64,000 nt of DNA from Cavia porcellus (Eukaryota; Chordata; Mammalia; Rodentia; Caviidae). Both the position numbers and the translations under genes were made by a program. A model generated the notes under the pieces. The model had not been told where the DNA came from, ran no database searches, and worked only from the letters and a program-made list of their open reading frames with translations. Shown in pieces: positions 33,731 to 44,770 of the stretch. The stretch lies in assembly GCF_034190915.1 (NCBI RefSeq), contig NW_026947502.1:5254785-5318784 (forward strand), read 5' to 3'. Position 1 is the stretch's first letter, and the number at the start of each line of letters is the position of its first letter.

Positions 33731-36700
33731 CCATAGGATTTTACAGATCGTGAGGACACTGGGGACTTCCACACGCTCTCTGTGGTACCCTCATACTGAT
33801 GTGGGCACCCTCATGTCCAGTGACATGGGGCCGCGGGCCTTGGAAGGGAGTTTGTAATCTCAACATTTCAGATTCAGATAGAAACCTGAGAGGCCATCAG
33901 GGTCATGCCAATCTGAAAACGAGTGGGCGGAACTCTGAGCTGCCAGGTAACCCCGGGGACAGTTTTGACAGTGCCACCAGCTTCTTCTGCAGGAGCTCAT
34001 TCTCAGCCGTGCACCCTTCTGTGAACTGCTGGGCATTCAGCAGCTGCTCTGTTGGATCGGGAGCCCTTCTCCCAAAAAGTGATGGCTTGAGTGAAGACAT
34101 CAGTTTATAAAGTGCTACTTTGAAAACAAACAAACTCACCTCAATGTATGCATGTGTTATATAAACATGAAGTTATAGATTACACTATATGATCTGTGGG
34201 TCTCCCTGATGGTAAATAACTTCTTTTTCTCTTTGTGCTTTGCTGTATTTCCTGAATTTCTGCAAATAATACATAATGCTTTTGTAATCAGCAAAACAAC
34301 AACAATAAAAAGAAAGCAATTGCAGTGACTTTTAAAAGCCTCCCCCATCAAGGTTTTCCTGCCTTGATTGAAACAACAAAGCCTCATGCCAGGTTCTTAT
34401 TGTCTGGAGACAGCTGGAGCATGGGAGGGACATGAAAGGGAATAAACTGGTATGGAGGTGGAGGAGGAGTTTAAGGCAGGTGCTGCTTTGTGACAACAAT
34501 GAGCCTTGTTTCTCTCTTGCTCCTGTTGGGCGTGGTTGATCCAGTAGAGCGGCTCCCAAACATTCTTCACTGTGTAAAACTCTGGCTCTTTATCACAGCT
34601 GGCATCATAATAGACTAAGGTTGATTTGTTCTTCCCACACCGACATGATTAAGTGAGACAAACCTTACAAGCAAAGAGTGGAGACAGTGGAAAATCATAC
34701 ACGGTTTTGGAAGAGCCAAGGCCCAGGAAAGCAGACACACTGTGTGTGTCCGGGGATGCTCAGACTCAGACAATGGAGAGACGGAGCATGGCTGCCGCTG
34801 GGAAGACACAGTCTCGTCAAGTGTCGAGACGCCAGTTCTCCCCGAGTTGACCCACAGATTCCAAGCAACCTGAACCAAATTTCCAGCAAGTGTGATATAT
34901 GCACCTACGTCCATGCTCTTGATGAGCTGACTTTACAGAGACCCAGGACAGCTGCGGAGCTCTCAGGGAAGGACGGGAGCTTGCTCCATGGAAATCACAC
35001 CTTATTACAGAGCTCTGGATACTCAGCAGCTCAGATCAATTAAACAGAAGAAAGGGCTCTGAAATGGGTTTTTGCAAATGTGGGTATGGTATAGGGCAGT
35101 GATGGTGATGTAGCTCTCTGGGGACAACGGATTTTTAAATAAAAAATGGTGCTTGCTTGTGCAATTTGGGATATGTATTTAAAAAAATATAACTCAGCCT
35201 ACATGTTATATCATTCACAAAAAAATTAAATCCCAGATAGACCCCCCAACACCCTCCCCCAATAGATTGAACTTCTAGAATGCAGCAGGAAGACATCTAT
35301 AAACCTGCTTTCTGCAGAAACTAACATAACCGGTAGAGTGATAAAACAAAATAGAGTCCACCCCACCCCAATCCAACCATTTAAAGTACTTAGAAATGTT
35401 TTACTGGTGGATAGTACACAAAGAAACATGTATTAAAGGAAATATACTAATTCTCAGGAAGAAGAGGAGACGTCTTCTGGGAACCGTGACCTGCTCTCTC
35501 CCCTCCCCACCAGCGCAGGGTGAATGGAGGACGTGCTGGTCGGATGGCCTAGCCGAGGAGGCCAGGCCGCCTTCTCCCAACTCCTTCTCCTCAAGGTCTG
35601 CACTAGTTCCCCGGGAGAGAGGTCAGGAGCCCGTGCAACTGAGGAACCTGAACCCCTGTTTCCCATCAGGTCCTGACCTTTAGAATGCAGACGTCGCTGC
35701 TGGCATGGCACAGCAAGGATACTGGACCTCCACTTGCCCGCTGTCCAGCTCACTCACAGGACAGAGGCAGGGGAAGAAAGCGAAGATGGCCAGAAGCCAC
35801 CAGTTTGCCACCCAGAACCCCACTCAGAAGTCGGGGATGTCACTCTTAGACAGCTGGGCCACGATCACCACCCCAGCTCTAAAGTAGTGACTGGGAGGGG
35901 TTAAAAACGGGCCATAAAAAAGGGGGAGCACTTACTGAAAGGAGTTGATGTGATTTGGAACAGATCACGGGAAAGGAAGTTCAACCTGAGGCGTACTCTT
36001 AAAAGGATGAAGGTTTTGGCGGTAAGTGATTAAGAGAAGAGTTCTAGCTCAGAAAGAGCAACAAACTCGTTAGCTATTTCACCAGAGAGAAAAACAAACG
36101 TGTAACGGATGAGCCAAGGCCCTTAAAGCACACCGACAAGGAGGAGGAGTATCAGAGGGGAGGGGGGGAGAGCAGCGGACAGAGACAGTATTCAAAGGCT
36201 CCCCAAACTTGATGAAAAATATTCATAATCCAAGAAAGTAAAAAAGCTGCAAACAGGAAAAACACAGAGATTCACACCCTGATGTGCACTCAGAATGCTG
36301 AAAGCCAAAAACAAAGAGAAAAATTTCAAAGCGTCTAGAGACAATGTCTAATGTACAAGGAAAGCCAGTATGATTAACAGCCGACTTTCCTTCACAAACA
36401 ATGAAGTGAGAAGGCAGAGAGATGACACAGTCGGGGTGTGGGGGAAAGTCCAGCAAAGCTGTCAACGAGCTATTTTATACTCGACAATCCACTTTGCAAA
36501 AATTAAGACAAAATAAGAAAATAGACACAAAACAAAAACCGATCGTTAATTACCAGCATACTCAACCTATAAAAGATGCTGAGGGGCCCCCAAAGGTAAC
36601 TGAAATCCATGTTTAAAAAAAGCCCTGCAGAGATGACCGTGTAATCACCTAGAGGCAACATGTATATTTATTTTCCTTTCTTGTCTTTACTGATTTTAAA

Positions 36701-38699
36701 TGCAATTGTAAAATAATATGAACGCAACATTGCCAAGCCTGTAACACAGAAATATAACGCGGCTGATCGTAACTGAATGAAGCAGTAGGGGGTTATAAAA
36801 TTGAACAGGGCTAAGGAAGTGAGTCCACTGGTAACAGAGGAGAAAGCCAGCGACAATAAATGAGGAGGTTAATATATACATTCTACACGTACGCTTAGAC
36901 TCATTTTTTTTCTAAGCGCCTCTCAAGTGGAAAAAATTTAAAAACCCAATGTATCATTGAGTTATTAACGTACACAGAGGTAATATGTATAATAATGCCA
37001 GCAGGAAAGTAGGAAGAGGAAATAAAGGTATATACGAGTAATATTTTTATATTGCAGTAGAATTAAGTTAGTATGAATCGAACATAGATTCTGGTAAGTT
37101 GGGCTGTGTATGTTAAGCCCTCGAGCAATGATTGGAAAATAACTCTGAAAAACTAGTGAAAATATCATGAAAGGACTTAAAATGTTACAATAGTAAATAT
37201 TCTCAGTGCAAAAGAAAGGAAAAAGTACAAAAAAAGACAGGAGATGTATAGGAAAATGAAATAATAAAATGCATTTCTAACTATGTCAATAATACTATCA
37301 AATGTCATGGACTGAGCAATGTCATCAAAAGGCAGAGAGATTGTACAAAAAACAAAATCCAAATATACAATGTCTATAGGAGACATACTATAGAGTTAAA
37401 GAAATAAATAGGTTGGAAAAGAAATAAGTAGAGATGGGAAAAGAGTTGTTAGAAAGTTGAAGTAGCTACAATAGTATCAGACAAAACCTATTTTAAATCA
37501 AAAATAGTATTATAGAAAAATAAGAACAGTTCATAGTGACAGAAGGATCAATTCTTCCATGAGATCTAAACATTTTTAACAGTTCTAAAATACATGAAGC
37601 AAACCCGACAGGACGGAAGAGAGAAACAGACAATGCAACAAACCAGGTGCATGTTCAAAGTCTCACTTTTAATAATAGGCAAAACAGCAGGACAGAAAAG
37701 TAACGAGAAAATAAAAGCTTCAGGAAAAGCCCAAGTCAACTACAAGAGCTCTCTAGAACATCCTACACAGTAACACCAGAAGACACTGTTTTCTCAGCAG
37801 TGCAGGCAGATTCTTTTCCAGGCTGGATCCTAGTTAAAGTAGAAAGCAAGGCTCAGGAAATTCAAAAGGGAAAAAGGTGCAAAGTATGCTCTCCTACCAT
37901 AGCGAAATGAAGTTACACAGCAGTGCCAAATGAAGTTTGTGGAATCCACAGAGTAAACATCCTACATGCAAACAGGCAATCAGTGGAAGAAGAGTTACAA
38001 GGGGAAATACATGGAGATAAGTAAAAATGAAGGTCAACGTAGAAAAACTTAGGATATGCAGTCAAAGTGCCGAGAGGCAGAATTCATAGCTGTGGAGCCC
38101 ACATTATGAAAGGAACTGATCTCAAATCGACCGTGAAACCTTCTGTACTAACAGAAGCTGGTAAAATTAAACCCAGAGCAAACAGAAGACATAAAAAGTA
38201 ACAAAGAGAAAATTAATGAAATAGAGAATAGAAAAACAAGAGAGTAAATAATAAAAACAACAACAAAATTGACAAAATAGTTCACTAGACTGTGCGTGTG
38301 GGTAGCTCAATCCCTAAAAATAGGAAGGAAAAGAAAGAAATCATTACTGACTTTGCAGAACAAAAAGGATTATTCAGTTGGATGGATTTACAGAACACAA
38401 ATTACTGAAATTGACTCAAGAATAGATAATCTAAACAAGTAAAGAGGTTTCATTATTTAAAAATTTCACACAAAGAAGCGCAGGACCAGATGGAATCATT
38501 GAGAGATTCTACCAAACATGAAAGAAAAATACCCATTCTTCATAATTTCTTCCATAGAATACAAAAGGAGAAAACAATTCCCAGGCCGGGCTGTGATTGC
38601 AGTGCCAGCGTTACAGCGAAGCCAGACAAGGTAACGCAAGCAAGTGACTGACGAAATCGCTTGTTAAAAAACCTCATAAAATACTAGAATACTGACTCT

Positions 38700-38990
38700 A
38701 GCAATATATAAAATGTATTATGCATGTGAACTTATGGGACTTATTCCAGGAATACAAGGCTGGTTTAACACATCAGAGTCAGTTTATGTAATATACAATA
38801 TCAGCAGAAAACAAGGCAAAACCCACAGATCATCTTAGTAGCTGCAGAATAAGTATGTGACACAACTTCACCTTTTTTTTTTTACAAGAATATTTAGCAA
38901 AACTGGAGTAGAAGTGAAATTATTCAACCTGATAAAGGGACTCTACGGACATCAAACTTTATGGTGAGTGAATGAGCACTTTTTCCTCAA
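38700..38990 (+). pseudogene. L1 ORF2 reverse transcriptase segment, inactivated
   Basis: TTATTCCAGGAATACAAGGC then TGGTTTAACACATCAGAGTC, ATGTAATATACAATATCAGC, AGAAAACAAGGCAAAACCC and TCATCTTAGTAGCTGCAG match the conserved L1 reverse transcriptase stretch at nucleotide level. The segment is interrupted by stops and a T-run insertion near 38873-38882. It is a molecular fossil only. Confidence 0.85.
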
Positions 38991-39254
38991 ATCTGGGACA
39001 AGATGAGAATGACCACCCTCTTTAGGTGCCCAAAATTGTGATGCACATTTCAAACACTGTGATTAGGAAGAAAATAAAATACAGCGCATCCACTTTAGAC
39101 AGGAAGAAGCAGAACCATCTCTACTTACTGTCATATTTTCTCTTCATAGCTAATTCTAAATCATCCATTTAAAAAACCATGTAGAACTGACAAATACATT
39201 TTATAGGTTTGAAAGGTGCAAGACCTGTTTCAGGAATCAGCTGCATTTCCATTC

Positions 39255-39579
39255 TGTGTCAGTCACCTTTCTACTGCTGGGACAAAATACCTGACACACG
39301 CAACTAACTTAGAGGGAAAGGTTTATTTTGGCTCTGGTTCCGGAAGTTTGAGTCCACGGTTTCCAGCTGCAAAGCAGAAGCATTGTGATAGGAAGTGGTG
39401 GAGAAAAACCGCTGACCACGGTGGCCAGGAGGAGGCAGGAGGAAAAGCAGAGAGAGGACCAATGGGGGTGAGCTTCCCCTTATAAAACCAGGCACCCTGG
39501 GACCTTCCTCCTTGGCTTAGGCTCTGTCTTCCAAACAGACATGAGTCTTCAGAGGACATGTTATATTTAAAACACTACA
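39255..39579 (-). mobile_element. MaLR-type LTR nested in the L1
   Basis: The plus strand reads TGTGTCAGTCACCTTTCTAC, TGCTGGGACAAAATACC and AAAGGTTTATTTTGGCTC. This parallels the reverse-oriented LTR at 30779-31139 (TGTCTTGGTCACTTTTCTC, GCTGAGACAAAATTTCC, AAAGGTTTATTTAGCTC). The minus-strand 5' end reads TGTAGTGTTTTAAATATAAC. The AATAAA is at 39327-39322. Length is about 325 bp. No clear target-site duplication was found, so the ends are approximate. Same orientation as FSTL4. Confidence 0.8.
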
Positions 39580-40520
39580 TGTATAGTAGCAATAAACGTT
39601 AAAAAATAAGACTATGAAACCATGATGACAGTTCTATTTACAACAGATTAAAAATTCTACGCGATGAATTTAACCAAGGAAAAACCCATATTCTGAAAAC
39701 CAAATGACAACAACAAAGTGGTGAAATTAGAGATCAAAAGAAAAGTTACCTATGTTCACAGGCTAGAGCTCACGACTATTAAGCAGATCTCACTCTTGAT
39801 TTGCCTAGAGCATCCCAAGTCGCTTCTTTGAGAAACTGACAAGTTGATCTGAAATTCATACGGAATGTAAAGGACTCAGAAAGGTCAACGCAATCTTGCA
39901 AAACAAAAGCAAAAACAAACAAATCCCCAAGAAAACCAAATTAGAGGACTCACACTTTCTGATTTTAAAACTCATTACAGGAATCAAGATGATGTTGTAT
40001 CAGAAAAAAGGATAGATAGCGAGATCTAAGGAACAGAACTTATAGTCCAGAAATAATCTTTGTCAATTGCAGTTAATTTGTTTTGGACAAGAATGTGAAG
40101 ATAATTCAAGGGAGGAAAGATGGTGATTCAGGCAGAGGATACTGGTACAACTGAAAACCATCATGTGAAGTCCGACGCTGAGACACACCTCATGTCATAG
40201 ACCCAAACAAAGCAGAGTCAAGGTAATATGAGTAAAACAGCTAACACTAAGAAATTGTGAAAAGAGTAACCTTTTGTGACTTCGGGTAAAATTGTTTAAA
40301 ATATGTGTGACACAATGACAAAAGAAAAAAATAAGTAAACTGGACTTAAAAACACCCTTCCTTTTGTGCTTCTATGGATAATATAAAGTGAAGAAAAAAT
40401 CCATAGGATGGGGAGAAATATTTACAAATCATATTTCTGACTAGGGACCTGTATCCAGACTATATAAAGAAGCCATACAATTCAACAATATACAAATAAC
40501 CCAAGTAAAAATGGGCAAAA

Positions 40521-40612
40521 GGCTGGAGGTTTAGCTCAGTGGCATAAGCACCTACCTAGCAAGCACAAGGTCCTCAGTTCGATCCCCCCCACCACACACA
40601 CACAAGCAAAAG
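40521..40612 (+). mobile_element. ID-type SINE nested in the L1
   Basis: GGCTGGAGGTTTAGCTCAGT (A box), GCATAAGCACCTACCTAGC and CTCAGTTCGATCCCCCCC (B box) are followed by a CA-rich, then A-rich tail. It interrupts the L1 phrase AAAATGGGCAAAA, which resumes at about 40613 with GAGCTGAATAGGACAG. It therefore inserted after the L1. Confidence 0.93.
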
Positions 40613-41755
40613 AGCTGAATAGGACAGTCCTCTGAAGAGGAAATATGAGTGGCAAATGAAACAGAAAAGATGCTCAACATCATTATCCACCAAGGAAATG
40701 CAAATCAAAGCCACATGAGATACCACTTCACACCACTAAATGATCACAGTTAGATAGACAAATAATAGCAAGTGTTGGAAAGGACTTGGATAAACTGAAA
40801 CTCCTATACTCTGTTGACAGCATGTAAAGTGGTACACCTGCTTTGGACAACAGCCTGGCAGTTTCTCAAAAGGCTGCTCGTAGAGTGAACACAGGACCAC
40901 TTCGATTGGTAGGTTTACACCCAAGAGAAATGATAATGATGCCCTCACAAAAACTCGTACACAAACTTTTATAGCAGCATGTTTCATAATAAAGTAGAAG
41001 CAACTCGGGTATCAACCAACTAGGTAAAATGCGATGCATAAGGACTGACACATGCCACAAGTAAAGGAGGCCAGTCACAAAGACCACACATTGTGGGATT
41101 CAGCTTTAGGGAATGCCAGCAACAGGCGGTCTGCAGGGGCAGAGAGTAGCCTGGCGGTTGCTGGGGCTGATGGGGGCGGGGTTGTGGCAGGGCAGAATGG
41201 AGGGCTGGGGAGTGATGGCCGGTGACAGCAGTTTCCTTTTGGAGGTTATAAAATATGTAAAATTGGATCATCGCGATGGTTGTACAACTTCACGGCTCTA
41301 TTAGGAGTCACTGGATCATACACTGCACGTGGGAGAAACAAAGGGCATGTGAATTACTTAATAACGCTTCTACCTGAAAAAGCCAAACATGAAAGGCAGA
41401 AATGTAAGTGGAAAGGTTATAGAATAATGTAGGGCCTTGGGAGCTGGGGAGGATTTATTTTAAAAGGCACAAAAATCCGCTAACCCTGAGGAAAGAGACC
41501 GATAAACTCAACTACATTAAAATTAAGAACTTCCATCCAAAAAGAAACCAAGATAGGGTGAGAAGTCAAGCCATACACAGGAGAATATATTGCAATAAAT
41601 ACAATCCATAAAGTACCTAAAGAACTCCATAGACCAATACAAGAAAAAAGTAGAAATGTGTACTGGGCAGGTACTTCACAGAAGAATAAATAAAAACAGC
41701 CAATAAGCAATAACATGATGGTTAGTCTCATTTGTAACCAGGAAGGTCAGTTATC

Positions 41756-41845
41756 GGGGCTGGATGTAGCTCAGTGGCACAAGCGCCTGCCTGGCAAGTG
41801 CAAGGTCATGGCTTTGATCTCTGGCACCAAACAAACAAACAAATG
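41756..41845 (+). mobile_element. ID-type SINE nested in the second L1
   Basis: GGGGCTGGATGTAGCTCAGT, GGCACAAGCGCCTGCCTGGC, AAGTGCAAGGTCATGG and a slightly decayed B box (CTTTGATCTCTGG) are followed by an (AAAC)n tail. Confidence 0.92.
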
Positions 41846-41869
41846 GAAAGTGTCAATTAAAACCACAAT

Positions 41870-41998
41870 GACAAGGCTGAGGCAGTGAGACCTTGACTCA
41901 AAATTAAAATATAAGATTTGGGGAAGTAGCTCAGTGCAAAGCTCTGAGTTCGATCTTCGGTACAAAAGAAAAACAGATCAACAACAACAACAAACACC
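41870..41998 (+). repeat. B1-ID dimer remnant
   Basis: CAAGGCTGAGGCAGTGAGAC and CTTGACTCAAAATTAAAAT (B1 3' end) run straight into GATTTGGGGAAGTAGCTCAG, TGAGTTCGATCTTCGG and a tail of ACAACAACAAC (ID half). Both halves are shortened. It interrupts the L1 phrase around ACCACAATGA. Confidence 0.75.
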
Positions 41999-42490
41999 GC
42001 ACTATGATACTATTTGTGTTTACTAGACTAGCAAAGACCTAAACTGTTCCACAGCCGCAGGTGTCTGTAAGGACGGAAAGCGTTACTCGATGTTGCTGGC
42101 AGGGTGACCTGGCTACTTTGCTTCCAGTGAGAGCAGCACAACCCAGGGCGAAGCTTTCCAGATACACATGTTCCAGGCGCCTGCTAACACACACGCTACC
42201 CGTGATGCTTAGTAGTGCTGCGTGGAGCATCCCTGAGTGAACCATGGGCGGTGGGATGGGTGGGCTGTGGCACCCTCACATAAGGGTACGCAGTCAGCAA
42301 CGAAAATAAACAACTCCACCTGCACTAGATATAGATAATCTTACAAATTCCAATGCCGAAAGAAGCAAACCTAAAAAATCCACAACGTGAAGTCCAAAAG
42401 CAAGAAAAAGTAAACCATCCTGAGACATATATTTATAACTATAAAGACAATTGTGAAGACCAGAAAATGATGATCTCACAACTCCCACAA

Positions 42491-43940
42491 GCACACCGTG
42501 GTCATCTCCCAGGCTATGGGGGAGACGGATGTCTCAGGTCCCAGATGATCCCTAAAACACAGCTCTTGCCTTAATTATGATTTTAATTGTGCAAATGTGC
42601 TTGTGTCCCACTGTCTGGATGCCATGTTTCACAATAAAAAGTGAAGAAGAAGAGTTCATGTCACACAAGTGGCTTCCTTTCCAAGGCTGTGCATCTGCCA
42701 AGGATTCAGCCCCATGTCCTCTCCACACAGCCGTGGTGGGTGCCACTAAAACCCTGAGCCAGAACCCCGGAAGAAGAGGTGAACCTGTGGCCATGGCTAC
42801 GGACACGGGGTGCCCCTGTGACACCAGGTGAGTGGGACACGGGCTTGGGTGCATCCTGCTGAGGTGACAGGAGCACGAGCTGCCAGAAGGATCCCTCTCC
42901 CAGCTCTCCTTGGGCCCCTCCTGGCAGACCTGCTGACCTGGGTGAAAGCCAGGCTGTCACCCTGGCCCCTCCTGGGCACCCTCTGCCCCTGAACAAGTGC
43001 ACGCTGCTTGCTTACTCTCGTCCAAGTCATGGGTCAGGCCTGGGACACAGCAGTGAAGGATGCAACCCCACCACTCCAGTCTTCGAGAGATGGCGTGACC
43101 TACGTGCTCCCAGCTCGGGGCCTCGACACTGGAGAGGCTGGATCTGGGTCTAGGGCATAAGCCTTGGAAAACAGGAAGCTGTCTTTTAGTCTTACCTGTG
43201 AATATTAATTTTGTGGAGGCTCTCCAACACCTGGAGACTTCAGGGCTGAAGGTGTAGTCACTGGGAATTTGGGTGGGATTGACATAATTGCTTTTGTTGG
43301 GCTACATTTTTTTTTAAATAGCTCTGATATGAAGCCTGAAACAGCACCTCTGCCTGTGACTTCACGGCTTCTGCCCAGGGAGTTGGGATACCCAGCGGGC
43401 AAGAAGTTCAAGGTGGCGGTAATAAGCAGGAGGCCTCTAAGCTATCTGTAAGGAGATTGTTTTCTTCTGGTGCCCATGCAGAGAATGAATTTTAGCCCAA
43501 AACCCATTAACTCTTCTGTTCTCTTTTCAAAATTTACAGCCTCCCTGGAGATCTTCCTTAGCCCCAGAGAGGTGTGAAGACGTGATGGAGAACCCGGCTT
43601 ATTGCTTTTCTAATGTGCGCCCAGCTAGGCTCCTCAGAGGTAGGGGTGCGTGTGCATTCATGCACGTGGCCTCCCCGATGCCCTGAACTAGGATGTAAGC
43701 GGGGACCCAGTCTACAGCCCAGCTGAGGCGTGGGTGTACAGACAGCTGCGTGGGCAGTGACACCAGCAATCTTGTACCCTCACTTGAAATACGCCCACAT
43801 TGCCATAGCTTTAGATCTATCCGTACACCTCGGCAGTGAAGCCGAGCCCGTGCCCTTTCTTCCGCGTCCCTGATCTCAAACGGGTCCTCAGAAACCGAAT
43901 TAGAATATGTCCCTGGGAATGTCAGGGACATGCGTAGGAC
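42491..43940. other. Unique intronic sequence, no gene seen
   Basis: Mixed composition with no recognised repeat or RNA gene. A minus-strand frame of 121 codons (43599-43964) and others show no domain. Confidence 0.5.
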
Positions 43941-43944
43941 TGAC

Positions 43945-44095
43945 ACCTTGTGCTTACTGAGCACTGGGATAGGCTGCCTTTTACGGATCAGGGCACTGAT
44001 GCTCTAAGAGGTCACCTACCTGGGGTCTTGGAGCTCGGAAGCAAAGATCTGGGATCCCAGGTGGCATCCTTTGGCCTCCGTGCCCAAGCTTTCTG
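43945..44095 (-). repeat. MIR SINE fragment
   Basis: CTTACTGAGCACTGGGATAG, CCTTTTACGGATCAGGGCAC, TGATGCTCTAAGAGGTCACC and TCTGGGATCCCAGGTGG follow the reverse-complement MIR order (GAGCACTGTGC, TTTTACAGATGAGGAAAC, AGAGAGGTTAAG, TGGGATTCGAACCCAGG). Confidence 0.8.
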
Positions 44096-44134
44096 TGCCA
44101 GGGGTAGGTGTGTAGTGTGTGAGTTAAACTTTAA

Positions 44135-44215
44135 CTTTTCCTGATTCTGGGGACCAAACCTGGGGCCCCGAGCCTATGAGCAAGAGCTCTAGCACTGAGC
44201 TACACGCCCGGCCCT
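44135..44215 (-). repeat. ID-type SINE, diverged
   Basis: CTGATTCTGGGGACCAAACC, GAGCAAGAGCTCTAGCACTG and AGCTACACGCCCGGCCC are the reverse complement of an ID element (B-box side first, then A box and start). No target-site duplication seen. Confidence 0.82.
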
Positions 44216-44644
44216 GAAATCAGCTGTCGCTGACCTAACATCTAACAAGCCTTCAAAGCCTGGGTTTCTCCCTCACAATGAGGCTCAGAATTTTCCCTGC
44301 TGCAGTGACCATTTGCTCCTGACCTGCTGCCCTCCTCCTCTGCCCACTGGCAACAGCAGACAGGATTCCTGAGAAGCAATGTATGTGTTTGTTGATTAGC
44401 CCCTTACAGTCCAGATCATGGTGGCAGATCAAGCTGGAGAGAGGGAGTCCTCCCACAAAACCCTGACCTGCCGACTTGAGCCGAAGCCACTCACTTGGCC
44501 CTCCAAAGTTGGACGGCCTGGTTCTTCCCCAGTCCACATGTTGGAGCAGGGGTGACAAACTAGTTCAGACAGTGTCTCAACTCAGCTGGTGATGCTGGTT
44601 CAGCCACGGAGATGCTAAAATGAGTTGTGGGCACAATGAGACCT

Positions 44645-44770
44645 CCACAATGAGGGTGGAAGGGGGAGTGACTTGGGAGGGGAGGAGGGAAGGGAGGAAA
44701 GAGGACAGTGATCAGGAGGTGGAGGGGAAGAGGAGGAGGGAGGTGTGACGGGAGAGAAGCGGGGGAGGAC
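44645..44770. repeat. Purine-rich tract
   Basis: About 125 bp of almost uninterrupted G/A on the plus strand (for example GGGAGGGGAGGAGGGAAGG and GGAGGGGAAGAGGAGGAGGG). FSTL4 pre-mRNA would carry the pyrimidine complement. Long purine tracts can adopt triplex structures, but no perfect mirror repeat was established. Confidence 0.75.

Larger units (their letters stand above)
31346..36165. other. Mostly unique intronic sequence, no gene seen
   Basis: Contains a GA microsatellite (about 32595-32613) and a possible LTR remnant near 33.6 kb. A segment at 34145-34335 reads like an old repeat tail (TTTGTAATCAGCAAAACAAC, A-rich end) that I could not name. Frames reach about 150 codons (31506-31958) without any domain and with competing frames on the opposite strand. 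Confidence 0.5.
36170..41395 (+). mobile_element. Decayed LINE-1 copy (5'-truncated), sense strand
   Basis: An old mammalian L1, recognised in segments. Part of ORF1 3' end is at about 36250-36620 (AAAAACAAAGAGAAAAATTT, GACAATGTCTAATG, ACAATGAAGTGAGAAGGCAG). ORF2 runs from about 37500, with the phrase ACCAGATGGAATCATTGAGA at about 38485, the reverse transcriptase region at 38700-38990, and the 3' domain at 39850-40730 (GATGCTCAACATC). The 3'UTR follows to about 41390 (GTGATGGCCGG, TTGTACAACTTCACGG). Reading frames are destroyed by substitutions and indels, so no active endonuclease or reverse transcriptase is encoded. Nested inside are a MaLR-like LTR and an ID SINE. It lies antisense to FSTL4. 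The 5' limit is uncertain and the region could hold more than one L1 fragment. Confidence 0.8.
41410..42490 (+). mobile_element. Second LINE-1 ORF2 3' fragment, sense strand
   Basis: After the 3'UTR of the first copy the ORF2 end begins again. ACTACATTAAAATTAAGAAC, TTCCATCCAAAAAGAAACC and ACCTAAAGAACTCCATAG are followed by GGTACTTCACAGAAGAATAA, CAATTAAAACCACAATGACA and CTAGACTAGCAAAGACC. This is the same order as 40310-40800 in the first copy, so it is a separate old L1 insertion. It holds one ID SINE and one B1-ID-like insertion. Confidence 0.72.

Noticed and set aside
36170..41395. A functional LINE-1 able to retrotranspose
   Set aside because: ORF1 and ORF2 are recognisable only as nucleotide phrases, are broken by stops and indels, and are interrupted by an LTR and a SINE.
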